A stretch of 64,000 bases of DNA from positions 4,534,001-4,598,000 of the forward strand of contig JBAMJR010000154.1 in NCBI GenBank assembly GCA_038501785.1, in the 5' to 3' direction. The DNA comes from Myoxocephalus aenaeus. Its lineage: Eukaryota > Chordata > Actinopteri > Perciformes > Cottidae. Of this stretch, positions 56,957-62,405 are shown piece after piece. Numbering within the stretch: the stretch's first letter is position 1; the number at the start of each line of letters is the position of its first letter. Under the pieces are notes generated by a model. It saw only the letters and a program-made list of their open reading frames with translations, was not told the origin of the DNA and made no database searches. A program made the position numbers and the translations under genes.

Positions 56957-57108
56957 TGCACGGTATACTGCACGGTACAATCACAGATACGTAACATGCA
57001 TTGCAAACGGATGCACTTGCAGACGCGGCGCTACAGTTGTGACCGCGTTGACAGACGCGGGGCCCTTACGTATCTGCTGATGATGTTCCGGAGCAGCGTG
57101 AAATCCAT
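27216..57108 (-). CDS. atp11a: P4-type phospholipid flippase ATP11A, full coding span
   Basis: This is a complete multi-exon gene for a class 6 P4-ATPase. The family, with the CDC50A (TMEM30A) subunit, moves phosphatidylserine and phosphatidylethanolamine from the outer to the inner leaflet of the plasma membrane. I could join 28 coding exons plus either of two last exons without a frame break. The products are 1130 or 1195 residues, close to the two mammalian ATP11A isoforms as I remember them. Visible motifs are DGES at 184-187 (actuator domain), PVSM at 361-364 in TM4, DKTGT with the phosphorylated Asp414, KGAD at 577-580 (nucleotide binding), TGDK at 688-691 and GDGAND at 820-825. Ten membrane segments can be placed. 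Gln84, where a human dominant Q84E variant is known, is conserved as the last residue of exon 3. The C-terminal tails identify ATP11A rather than ATP11B or ATP11C. The gene ends about 2 kb before mcf2l on the same strand. Confidence 0.97.
27641..27646 (-). promoter_or_regulatory. candidate poly(A) signal for last exon A
   Basis: AATAAA on the minus strand, about 2.35 kb downstream of the last exon A stop and about 150 nt before the acceptor of last exon B. It is the first AATAAA I found between the two exons, so it could end the short isoform. Confidence 0.3.
29300..29500. repeat. fish dispersed repeat (CTCGATAAATCATTT type)
   Basis: The order TTTTCTCGATAAATCATTTA, CTATAAAATGTCAGA, GATGTCTTCAAATGTC, TTGTCCAACTAAAGTCC is typical of a widespread percomorph repeat. 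A diverged copy is at about 41650-41880. Confidence 0.55.
30001..30078 (-). CDS. atp11a: atp11a alternative last exon A (25-residue tail)
   Basis: A phase-0 acceptor (gtaactgcag) opens a 25-codon tail, STRPCLTVEPSTIFMLSQSS then SRMSF and a TGA stop. It aligns with the short mammalian ATP11A tail (core STIFMLSQ by memory). Use of this exon gives the 1130-residue isoform. Its 3'UTR would extend left; the nearest minus-strand AATAAA I found is at 27641-27646, so the end is uncertain. Confidence 0.88.
   Translation of the reverse strand, partial: STRPCLTVEPSTIFMLSQSSSRMSF
30551..30596. repeat. perfect 46-bp palindrome
   Basis: The 23-bp arm TTTCAGCAGCTCATTTCAGT(TCA) is followed with no spacer by its exact complement. 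It lies in atp11a intron 28, about 125 nt after the exon 28 donor and about 470 nt before last exon A. As RNA it could fold into a hairpin. Confidence 0.95.
30722..30887 (-). CDS. atp11a: atp11a exon 28 (residues 1050-1105, TM10), last shared exon
   Basis: A 166-bp exon, phase 2 to phase 0, with acceptor gctgcgtag and donor gtacga. It encodes PFLNYQRMYYVFMQMLSSGP, TM10, and the cytosolic start CPTATERAQ. PTATER(V/A)Q is where the mammalian isoforms diverge, and the phase-0 end allows either last exon. Confidence 0.96.
30982..31085 (-). CDS. atp11a: atp11a exon 27 (residues 1016-1050, TM8-TM9)
   Basis: A 104-bp exon, phase 0 to phase 2, with acceptor tttcag and donor gtataa. It encodes LALDTHHWTWINHFVIWGSL and then LFYVIFSLLWGGII (TM9). 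Confidence 0.95.
31348..31413 (-). CDS. atp11a: atp11a exon 26 (residues 994-1015, TM8)
   Basis: A 66-bp exon, phase 0/0, with acceptor cttgcag and donor gtgtgt. It encodes MFGNWTFGTLVFTVLVFTVT, then LK. NWT is a second sequon in the TM7-TM8 loop. Confidence 0.96.
32308..32331 (-). CDS. atp11a: candidate 24-nt cassette microexon of atp11a
   Basis: Between exons 25 and 26 a 24-nt segment is bounded by a strong acceptor (a long pyrimidine tract rich in CTTCTT, then cctcag) and a strong donor (ATG followed by gtaagc). Both neighbouring exons meet in phase 0, so inclusion would add eight codons, LMTTNTQM, between SNGQ and MFGNW without changing frame. It would lengthen the exoplasmic TM7-TM8 loop. 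I know of no such insertion in the mammalian isoforms, so it is a prediction; a chance pair of splice-like motifs is the alternative. Confidence 0.55.
32846..32981 (-). CDS. atp11a: atp11a exon 25 (residues 948-993, TM7)
   Basis: A 136-bp exon, phase 2 to phase 0, with acceptor tttcttag and donor gtgagc. It encodes RWPVFLYWTCLGVFDAVIFF (TM7), then an exoplasmic DNTTFTSNGQ with an N-T-T glycosylation sequon. A candidate cassette microexon lies in the next intron. Confidence 0.95.
33096..33223 (-). CDS. atp11a: atp11a exon 24 (residues 906-948, TM6)
   Basis: A 128-bp exon, phase 0 to phase 2, with acceptor tctgcag and donor gtcagc. It encodes LYDTAYLTLYNISFTSLPIL (TM6) and the cytosolic segment EQHVTIDKLKRDPSLY. 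Confidence 0.96.
33832..33891 (-). CDS. atp11a: atp11a exon 23 (residues 886-905, TM5)
   Basis: A 60-bp exon, phase 0/0, with acceptor ctctccag and donor gtaagt. It encodes exactly NVCFIFPQFLYQFFCGFSQQ, completing TM5. Confidence 0.97.
34269..34414 (-). CDS. atp11a: atp11a exon 22 (residues 837-885, TM5 start)
   Basis: A 146-bp exon, phase 1 to phase 0, with acceptor cctgaag (AAG rather than CAG) and donor gtacga. It encodes GKEGRQAARNSDYAIPKFKH, then LVHGHYYYIRIAELVQYFFY at the start of TM5. Confidence 0.96.
34801..34822. repeat. (GT)n microsatellite
   Basis: Eleven GT units in atp11a intron 21, about 55 nt after the exon 21 donor on the coding strand. Confidence 0.95.
34879..34981 (-). 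CDS. atp11a: atp11a exon 21 (residues 803-837, GDGAND hinge)
   Basis: A 103-bp exon, phase 0 to phase 1, with acceptor cttctgcag and donor gtgagt. It contains ITLAIGDGANDVSMILEAHV, the P-domain loop that coordinates Mg2+ and closes around the phosphorylated Asp414. Confidence 0.97.
35078..35255 (-). CDS. atp11a: atp11a exon 20 (residues 743-802, P domain)
   Basis: A 178-bp exon, phase 2 to phase 0, with acceptor atccag and donor gtgaga. It contains FGLIIDGATF and CSAVLCCRMAPLQKAQ, conserved P-domain segments. Confidence 0.96.
35645..35878 (-). CDS. atp11a: atp11a exon 19 (residues 665-743, P domain)
   Basis: A 234-bp exon, phase 2 to phase 2, with acceptor gcgcag and donor gtacga. It contains GMKVWVLTGDKMETAAATCY and EEQSLHDVLFELNRTVLR. 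The end was fixed by phase, since SISG followed by LSVDCLDFGLIID in the next exon matches the family. Confidence 0.94.
36275..36306. repeat. (CT)n tract, GA on the coding strand
   Basis: Begins about 12 nt after the exon 18 donor of atp11a on the coding strand, next to the weak gttggt splice site. Confidence 0.95.
36319..36500 (-). CDS. atp11a: atp11a exon 18 (residues 605-665)
   Basis: A 182-bp exon, phase 0 to phase 2, with acceptor aatgcag and donor gttggt. It runs from EGLRTLCVAYRKL to DFVLLGATAVED, covering the end of the nucleotide-binding domain and the return to the P domain. A (GA)n tract starts about 12 nt into the intron. Confidence 0.95.
36619..36722 (-). CDS. atp11a: atp11a exon 17 (residues 570-604, KGAD)
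   Basis: A 104-bp exon, phase 1 to phase 0, with acceptor atctcag and donor gtaagt. It contains LLFCKGADSSIFPRVI; KGAD contributes to ATP binding. Confidence 0.96.
36833..36906 (-). CDS. atp11a: atp11a exon 16 (residues 545-570)
   Basis: A 74-bp exon, phase 2 to phase 1, with acceptor ccttcag and donor gtagga. It encodes FELLHVLNFDSVRRRMSVIV, a strongly conserved nucleotide-domain segment. Confidence 0.95.
37873..37944 (-). CDS. atp11a: atp11a exon 15 (residues 521-545)
   Basis: A 72-bp exon, phase 2 to phase 2, with acceptor ttgccag and an unusual donor gttggt. It encodes LGYTYLRLKDNYMEILNKDD. The donor is weak by consensus, but the phase and homology leave no better choice. Confidence 0.92.
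38681..38847 (-). CDS. atp11a: atp11a exon 14 (residues 466-521, nucleotide-binding domain)
   Basis: A 167-bp exon ending in phase 2, with acceptor tgtgcag and donor gtaaac. It encodes LFFRALCLCHTVQV, the variable EEETVDGIKRG segment, and SSSPDEVALVEG of the nucleotide-binding domain. Confidence 0.96.
39472..39645 (-). CDS. atp11a: atp11a exon 13 (residues 408-465, catalytic Asp)
   Basis: Fifty-eight codons in phase 0/0, with acceptor cctcccag and donor gtaagt. It begins VEYVFTDKTGTLTENNMEF; Asp414 is the residue phosphorylated in the catalytic cycle. Confidence 0.97.
39696..39755. repeat. (GT)n microsatellite filling half of atp11a intron 12
   Basis: Thirty units, CA on the coding strand, starting about 10 nt after the exon 12 donor. 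The intron (39646-39764) is 119 bp in total. Confidence 0.97.
39765..39962 (-). CDS. atp11a: atp11a exon 12 (residues 342-407, TM4)
   Basis: Sixty-six codons in phase 0/0, with acceptor cttccag and donor gtacgt. It contains TM4 with NYIIPVSMYVTVEMQKFLGS; PVSM is the P4-ATPase equivalent of the pump PEGL motif. The following intron is only 119 bp, and half of it is a CA repeat. Confidence 0.97.
40059..40209 (-). CDS. atp11a: atp11a exon 11 (residues 291-341, TM3)
   Basis: A 151-bp exon, phase 2 to phase 0, with acceptor ctctgcag and donor gtcagt. It encodes SMNAFLVVYLCILISKAVIN (TM3) and the exoplasmic segment RDEPWYNHRTENERQRHV. Confidence 0.96.
40309..40390 (-). CDS. atp11a: atp11a exon 10 (residues 264-291)
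   Basis: An 82-bp exon, phase 1 to phase 2, with acceptor cccctcag and donor gtatgc. It encodes VYTGMETKMALNYQSKSQKR followed by SAVEK, the cytosolic lead-in to TM3. Confidence 0.95.
40495..40559 (-). CDS. atp11a: atp11a exon 9 (residues 242-264)
   Basis: A 65-bp exon entering in phase 2 and leaving in phase 1, with acceptor cttgcag and donor gtagta. It encodes PLGAENLLLRGATLKNTQHI, the family segment where the actuator domain returns to the membrane. Confidence 0.93.
40713..40763 (-). CDS. atp11a: atp11a exon 8 (residues 225-242)
   Basis: A 51-bp exon, phase 2 to phase 2, with acceptor tttgcag and donor gtgaga. It encodes FVGRINIYKDKEEPVA. Phases match both neighbours exactly. Confidence 0.92.
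40872..40975 (-). CDS. atp11a: atp11a exon 7 (residues 191-225, actuator domain)
   Basis: 104 bp ending in phase 2, with acceptor tatctcag and donor gtgagt. It encodes TYYAVQDTMAF and the conserved LHATIECEQPQPDLYK. Confidence 0.94.
41230..41480. repeat. fish GTGGGGAC-type dispersed repeat
   Basis: Repeated TTGTGGGGAC motifs, then ATGTAAATCGTTACATTTTA (itself a short inverted repeat) and GGTTAGGTTTAGGTTTGGG. I recognise the arrangement as a common teleost intronic repeat, family name uncertain. Located in atp11a intron 6. Confidence 0.5.
41650..41880. repeat. fish dispersed repeat, diverged copy
   Basis: Begins GCAACTAACAGTTACTCTCA and continues with CGATTAATCTACGGATTATT, matching the family also present at 29300-29500. 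It lies in atp11a intron 6. Confidence 0.5.
41991..42119 (-). CDS. atp11a: atp11a exon 6 (residues 148-190, actuator domain)
   Basis: Forty-three codons in phase 0/0, with acceptor ctgtcag and donor gtgcca. It contains VGDIVVVREDETFPCD and the dephosphorylation loop SLDGES; the catalytic Glu is residue 186, the position usually mutated to make inactive flippases. Confidence 0.96.
44718..44825 (-). CDS. atp11a: atp11a exon 5 (residues 112-147)
   Basis: Thirty-six codons in phase 0/0, with acceptor gctctctcag and donor gtaaga. It begins GYEDWLRHKAD, the conserved segment after TM2 that leads into the actuator domain. A (CT)n tract on the coding strand extends the pyrimidine-rich region upstream of the acceptor. 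Confidence 0.95.
44847..44870. repeat. (AG)n tract, CT on the coding strand
   Basis: Twelve units about 20 nt upstream of the atp11a exon 5 acceptor, lengthening its pyrimidine-rich region. Confidence 0.95.
45365..45421. repeat. (GT)n microsatellite with two TTT interruptions
   Basis: About 28 units in atp11a intron 4, roughly 100 nt after the exon 4 donor on the coding strand. Confidence 0.95.
45518..45598 (-). CDS. atp11a: atp11a exon 4 (residues 85-111, TM1-TM2)
   Basis: Twenty-seven codons in phase 0/0, with acceptor tttgcag and donor gtagga. It contains [20 protein letters not shown], the short exoplasmic loop and TM2. A long (GT)n tract lies about 100 nt downstream in the intron. Confidence 0.96.
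46900..46989 (-). CDS. atp11a: atp11a exon 3 (residues 55-84, TM1)
   Basis: Thirty codons in phase 0/0, with acceptor cccacag and donor gtgaga. It encodes WNFIPKNLFEQFRRIANFYF and the first half of TM1. The final codon is Gln84, a residue near the lipid path whose Q84E change in humans is reported to alter substrate choice. Residue 57 is Ser, where I recall Phe in mammals. Confidence 0.96.
47246..47368 (-). CDS. atp11a: atp11a exon 2 (residues 14-54)
   Basis: Forty-one codons in phase 0/0, with acceptor ccatcag and donor gtgagc. The exon encodes the cytosolic N-terminus, including WVDSRTVYIGHKEPPPGAEA and the P4 hallmark DNRIVSSK just before TM1. Confidence 0.96.
49617..49653. repeat. (CATC)n tract
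   Basis: Tandem CATC units followed by GTCCGTAACCGCTTTTCC, a combination common at the end of fish repeats. It sits about 90 bp before the solo LTR. Confidence 0.7.
49743..50842 (+). mobile_element. solo LTR interrupted by a nested element
   Basis: The interval begins TGTTATGATG and ends CCCCGTAACA, the TG...CA form of retroelement LTRs. A TATA-like tatttaaa is at 49903-49910 and AATAAA at 50777-50782 in the same orientation, as expected for U3-R-U5. Flanking pentamers are CTTAG and CATAG, a possible target duplication with one change. Without the insertion at 49915-50609 the LTR is about 405 bp. No internal retroelement genes are adjacent. Confidence 0.6.
49915..50609. mobile_element. 695-bp TIR element nested in the LTR
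   Basis: Perfect 19-bp terminal inverted repeats (GGCTGCGGTCGAATAGTCC and its complement) bound a non-coding 695-bp sequence rich in CCTAACTC/TTAGGA-type subterminal motifs. It sits immediately downstream of the LTR TATA box. No target duplication is evident and the superfamily is not identified. Confidence 0.75.
51020..51110. repeat. retroelement-tail-like sequence
   Basis: ACTGTATTTATCCCGAGGGA followed by AATTGTTGTG resembles the 3' tail found on many fish non-LTR retroelement fragments. No reverse transcriptase is present. Confidence 0.4.
52394..52631. mobile_element. Tc1/mariner-type MITE
   Basis: A 234-bp sequence begins CAGTCAGGTCCATAACTATT and ends with the near-complement (ATGGACCTGACTG), flanked on both sides by TA. 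This is the familiar fish non-autonomous mariner-type form. No transposase is present. Confidence 0.8.
53054..53125. repeat. (TG)n microsatellite, 72 bp
   Basis: About 36 uninterrupted units in atp11a intron 1. Confidence 0.97.
53749..53814. repeat. (AC)n microsatellite, 66 bp
   Basis: About 33 units in atp11a intron 1, 620 bp from the previous (TG)n and complementary to it. Confidence 0.97.
54511..54535. repeat. short (CA)n
   Basis: About 12 units in atp11a intron 1. Confidence 0.9.
55981..56041. repeat. (CA)n microsatellite, 61 bp
   Basis: About 30 units in atp11a intron 1, with imperfect CA-rich sequence from about 55880. Confidence 0.97.
56869..56954. repeat. (GT)n microsatellite, ~86 bp
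   Basis: About 40 units, starting roughly 115 nt after the exon 1 donor on the coding strand, at the edge of the CpG-rich promoter. Confidence 0.97.
57070..57108 (-). CDS. atp11a: atp11a exon 1 (residues 1-13, start codon)
   Basis: The exon encodes MDFTLLRNIISRY and ends at a gtaagg donor in phase 0. It corresponds to the short first coding exon of mammalian ATP11A (MDCSLVRTLVHRY by memory). The ATG lies in the CpG-rich segment, and the context AAGGATGG has G at +4. Intron 1 is about 9.7 kb, the longest of the gene, and holds several microsatellites and nested mobile elements. Confidence 0.9.
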
Positions 57109-57539
57109 CCTTGAGACACCTCCGGCCGCGACCCAAACTGAGACGTTCAGCGGCTCCTCGGATCGTCGGGATCGCTACCTGACGTGGATCTTTCCACCAG
57201 TATCCATCGCTCACCACCGCCGTGTCTGTGATAGCGAGGGAGCAGCGCGCTCTCAGTCGGCTGTTCTGATTTTCATGGCATCCCTGAGAAGAGCCATGCA
57301 GAGGACCGAGCGATTACAACCACCCCGCGCGCACGCTGCTGGCTACATTTCAGGAGAAATGTCCCCGCACGCAGGCCGCCAGAAGTGAGGGTGGTCCTCG
57401 CTCGTGGAAGCAGTGTTACTCCGGCAGGACTCGGTCCTTCATGGAGGCTGTCTGCGTCCCGCTCTGTGTTGCAGCGGTGGCCCGTGATGTCGCGGCACCG
57501 CGAAACGTCCACAGCTCCCACTCCGTCAGATGACTGGGG

Positions 57540-57551
57540 TGCGCATGCGCA
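57540..57551. promoter_or_regulatory. NRF1-type site in the atp11a promoter
   Basis: A perfect 12-bp palindrome TGCGCATGCGCA, the canonical NRF1 recognition sequence, about 430 bp upstream of the atp11a ATG within the CpG-rich segment. Confidence 0.55.
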
Positions 57552-59589
57552 CTGTGGGGTTGTCTTCTTTTTTTTTGTGTGCCCCTCACCTCTCTTGGAG
57601 TAGCCCCACATCTGAATACAGCACTGTAAAATAAACAATGACCCTCCACATGAAGCGATCAAAACACATAACCATGTCCAAAAAGAAGAGCAAAACTACA
57701 AAAGCCACAACAATATCAAAAAATGCTCACTGTTTGGGATTTGAAAAACTTGGATTCATTTGAAATAAATACTTACATGTTATTCAGAAGTAGCAAAGAG
57801 AGTAAAATACTCTATGACAAGTGGAACCCGCTATAAATGTAAGCTCTGCCGAGGTGGAGTGATTATACATGTTGTATACAGTAAACTGCTGCTGGTTTAA
57901 TTCACTGTATAACAATGCAACATATTTCACATGATGATTATAGGTTTTTGAAATCTTAATCTGAGAAGTAACTTGCAACTATTTCATAACATTATTTCCC
58001 TCTTAAATATAGTAGAGTATATTTACTATGAAGTAGGTTAAAATATAAATACTTAAGTACAGTACTTAATGAATGTAGCTAGTGTGCAAAGTTATGTTTT
58101 GCAGGTCTCACTATTTGACACAGTTGTTGTCTCACAATTCCCTATAGCATATAACATGTGTAACAGAATAACCTCTGGGTATATTTAGGAGACATTTCCC
58201 CATGCCCTAAATGCCAGACACCTTTTTCCACAACATACTCTGACTACACACGCACACACTCTCTCCAATGCACACACATAAAAGAAAAGTCACTGTAATA
58301 TTTAATTATGATCGTAAAAGTCCTACACGACATCAGTAGTGAGGTTGTATCATGTGTTGTATTAATGTTCTCACTTCCGTAACACTTTAAGCTAGTAACT
58401 AATTGTCTTATTAACGACAAATTATAATGTACTAATGTTTTATTTATAAGCACACGTTTTGTTTAAAAAAACTACAACTTGCTGGTGTTAATAATACAGT
58501 TATAATCTACTAATATATGTTAATGTTACTCCAATAAAGCATCAAGTATGTGGTTTAAACTGTTAATACGTCATTAATAGGGCTTTAATCATCACTCTGC
58601 AGTTGTAAGGGTTCACTAGTGGTCAATTACGAGAGTTTGATCCAAATCGTCTCAGTGCCTTTGTAGAAATACAGTAAGTGCTGTAAGGGAGTTTCATAAC
58701 CAAACGATGTTGTTATTAATTCATTGTAATAGATCTATAGAGAATTAGCATATGATATTATCATCTTTAATAAATCCATTTGTTACAATCTATAAACAAT
58801 TATCAGAAAGTGATACCGTTACGTAGCCACACCTTTCCGTGCTGTTTATGCATCTTGATCAGAAGTTCTTTTGATTATGAGAAGGATGAAATCACATGTA
58901 GCCTAACGGTGACTTGTGAACATCGAAATAACAAACAAACAAAATATCATCAATAAAAGGACTCAAGTTAAAAATCAAGTTAAAGACACAAAACAATAGA
59001 TCTACAAACATAAATAATAAGTTAAGAAAACACTGAAGTCAGAGCTCACAATCTTGGTTATGTATCAGAGTTCATGTTAACTGCAGCCGCACAACAACAA
59101 CCGTGCCATTGTTGAGCTTGTTGTGACACAATGTGATTCACAAAACCTGTACTAAACCCAAGTGCATGTATGAGCACAGAGAAAAACTAAAATAAGCATG
59201 CGTCTCCATTTGGGCGGGATCCTTTGGCTGCCGGGTGGCAAGGTCTGACGTCTGCACCAGACGTTTCATTTGCGGAGTTATGACTTTCAATTAACGCAGA
59301 CACTATTAATAATAAATATCCAGCACTTTTAGCTCTGACCTACTAACGCTTGATGCTGTGTTTACCTCCCTCAAGACCCCGGGGCACTTAGTGCGTAATG
59401 ATGATTCTGCCTCAGTGGACAGATTACAGCATGCTCTTCATTTATGGGCTGTGACAATTATGTCCATGTTATGTTTTATGTCATTGTCATGCAGTGGAAG
59501 ATGGACAATATAAAAAGGTGCGTGAGGTGGGGCACCAGCAAGCATGTAGGGAAGACTATGTGGGCCCATGTTTTCTCAATTTGTAGGCC

Positions 59590-59730
59590 ACCTTAAGGCA
59601 CTGCATTACATTTTCTCCACTGCAAGGGCACTATGGACAGCACTTCATCGCATTTTCTCTACTGGAAGAGCCCCCTAGAGGGCACTTCATTATGTTTTAT
59701 CTAGTATAGAGGCATCCAAGAGGGCACTTT
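59590..59730. repeat. degenerate tandem repeat (~45-50 bp unit)
   Basis: About three units share GGGCACTTCAT..CATTTTCTCTACTGGAAGAG-like text with substitutions and small gaps. Boundaries are approximate. Confidence 0.5.
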
Positions 59731-62328
59731 TGTTCAAATCCCCCCCTCCCTTCTCCCCCACTGTTCACCACCGTTGTCATGTTGTGAGTGCCTCTTATTC
59801 TCTTTTTATCCATTGGTCACACCTACAGAAACCGCAACGGTAATCAAAAGTTTAAGATAGCTCATGCAGTGCCACCACAGCAGATATAAGAATACCATGA
59901 TGCGCTATATATAATAAGAACACGAGAAACGCTGACTTTTTGGAATAAAAGCATATTGATATGGCTCACAATGATGAACTCACAGCAAATGACTTGTCCA
60001 TCCTGGAAATGAACCATCAAGTTTGTAACTATGTTCTCACCGTCTGAATTATTTATGTACATGGTCATGTACAGATCAACAAAATATCTGACTTTTCTTT
60101 TTTCCTCCGAGAGCAGCGGCCCTTCATTTTCTGATAAACAGGGCCGAAATTGCTGTTCAGTTTGAAGCATGGGTTGATGTTTCCACTGCTGTAGCTTTGA
60201 TTATCACATAGCTGGCTGACGATTACTGTTCCATGTGAGTGGAGGAACTAGGTCATTGTTCGTGTGTGGGCGAGGGAGAGACATATGGGGCAGTGGGTTA
60301 CTTTGCCATGAGTCCTGCGTGGGAAGAATCTGCCATCAGCATATCTGGGACATTTCTTTCACATTAATAAGACATAGTAATGAGTGTTATGGTATTCAAG
60401 ACATGTCAAATTACTTTAAATAGATATGTGTGCTGACATTCTCTGCAGACACAGAGGCAAAAAGGACTTTAGATGGTGGTGGAACAGGGCAAAATGAGGC
60501 ATGATTGCATACTATTGTAATCTTTAAAATGTGACGTGTCAGGTTTTAGTGCTCATTATTGGTGCGGTAAAGAGCAAACCTCTACTGATCTGATTAACTG
60601 CAAGTTAATTTAAAAGATAACTATTATCATGTTCTTTTAATCAAACTACTGTATGTGACACTCAGGGATGTTGGGGCCAGGTCATATTATTCCAACATAC
60701 GAGTAATGGTGGGATTCTAACATGTGGGGCTTACAATGAAAGCTCCATGTATATTATTTTATACACTGATTGTACTGAGAACTTAGGTACATATACACTG
60801 CACATAGGTGGAGGTGAATAGGGGCCCAACCACAACATTAAAAAATATATATAAAAAACTAAAAACTTGCTTGAATTTGAGACCATTAACAGGTTTAATC
60901 AGCCAAAGTCTACGCTGACATGTTGTTTATTGGCTGAAACCTTAGAGTGCTTCCCAGTGAGTTTTAGTATAATTTTTTCCACACATACTTTAATCATTCC
61001 AGCTCTTGTTGCAGCGCAAGCAGCTGACTCTGTACTTTTGTCAGCACAAACAATGGATCCTATTATGCTGTAGATCTGAATTTATTCCTGTATAAGAATA
61101 AAGAATATGGGATGGGATGAGGTTTGTGAGGAACAACTGCAGTTTGGATAAGCAGATATTACTGCAAGGCATGGGATACAGATATAGATATTCTTCAAAT
61201 CCCAAAAGGGATGAAGTGTAGAAAGCCTTGAGTACACCGAGTTGACTACAGTAGATTTTAAACAGTATTCATGTACATCAGACATTTCATAATTGGTAAC
61301 TGGTAACAATATTATATATAACCAAATCTAAAAGGAGATGTTATTGTTACTAATATTATTACTATTATTATTTGAGCTGTAGTCTTTTCAGTTTGTCTGG
61401 TTAGTTTCATGTTGAAGATATCCACAAGGATCTGAATGCACTTAAGACTCAAGTGGATTTCATTAGTTTGCATCAAGCACTTTATAAGTGAATTGAAATG
61501 CTTATCACAGGTCAGGGTAATAGTGTATTATTTAGAAAAATGAAGACCGTACTTGATGACTGTTCATGTGCAACAGGAAAGTAAACCTAAGTATGTGGTG
61601 CCATCTAGTGGCTGTTAATGAAAAACACATTAGGTGCCTTTTAAATGCAACATGCATCTGCTCCATGGCCCTGTTGGTGTAGATTCAGGTAATTTGGCAG
61701 TTAATTAAATGCGTTGATTAGTTGTAATTGGAGTACCGTTACCCCGTATCATGGGGGAACAAATTAACAGAAGGTGACAATTAGGCCTATAGTGTTTTGC
61801 CTACTGTTTATTAATTGATGAAGCTTCAACAGATTTGTTGTTTATTGACTGAATGAGTTTTTGAGTGTGTTCGCTGATTGCTTGATTGATCTTAGTCGAT
61901 GAATGAATAAATGTGCATTTGAGTGAACCAGCTTTACCGGTTCATGTGTGACCTCTCGACTCATGTCAGAGGTTGCTCAATGTATCTAACGCAGTTTGAG
62001 AGACTGAGATTGTGTGAGTAAGCATTGCACACGCTACAGGACGCCGGTCCCTCTCTGAGCAAATATAATAGGTGTGTTTTTGTCTCTGGCGGTGCTGATT
62101 TGTGTCACATGCCTTCTCTCTCCATGCCCAGTTTGGGTGCCAAGAGAGGAGCTTAAACCTGCGTCTGGAGATGGGAGCTGGGGAGATCCCAGGGAGCGGA
62201 TGCTTGGCACCGTGAAATAGGATTTGGGGAGGACCGAAGCAACGAAGCGAGAGGGAGAGGAGCAACTGCCAAGTCCTCTCTACGGATTTGATGCCCCCCT
62301 CCTCACCCCTTCAACATATTCAGCTTGT

Positions 62329-62329
<1 letters not shown>

Positions 62330-62400
<71 letters not shown>
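62330..62400. repeat. (AC)n microsatellite, 71 bp
   Basis: About 35 units upstream of atp11a. Confidence 0.97.

Positions 62401-62405
<5 letters not shown>

Larger units (their letters stand above)
47369..57069 (-). other. atp11a intron 1
   Basis: A 9.7-kb intron, the longest in the gene. It holds a (CATC)n tract, a solo LTR with a nested TIR element, a Tc1/mariner-type element, a Rex/RTE-like tail sequence and five long CA/GT microsatellites. No additional exon was recognised. Confidence 0.75.
57001..57560 (-). promoter_or_regulatory. atp11a: CpG-rich promoter and 5'UTR of atp11a
   Basis: This stretch is dense in CpG, unlike the CpG-depleted DNA on both sides. It contains exon 1 (57070-57108) and extends about 450 bp upstream of the ATG. 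This is the usual layout of a TATA-less housekeeping-type promoter. The transcription start cannot be fixed; it probably lies between about 57150 and 57550. Confidence 0.65.

Noticed and set aside
59862..60170. 102-codon minus-strand frame upstream of atp11a
   Set aside because: Considered as a possible gene or TUBGCP3 exon; no recognisable motif or splice sites, so not called.
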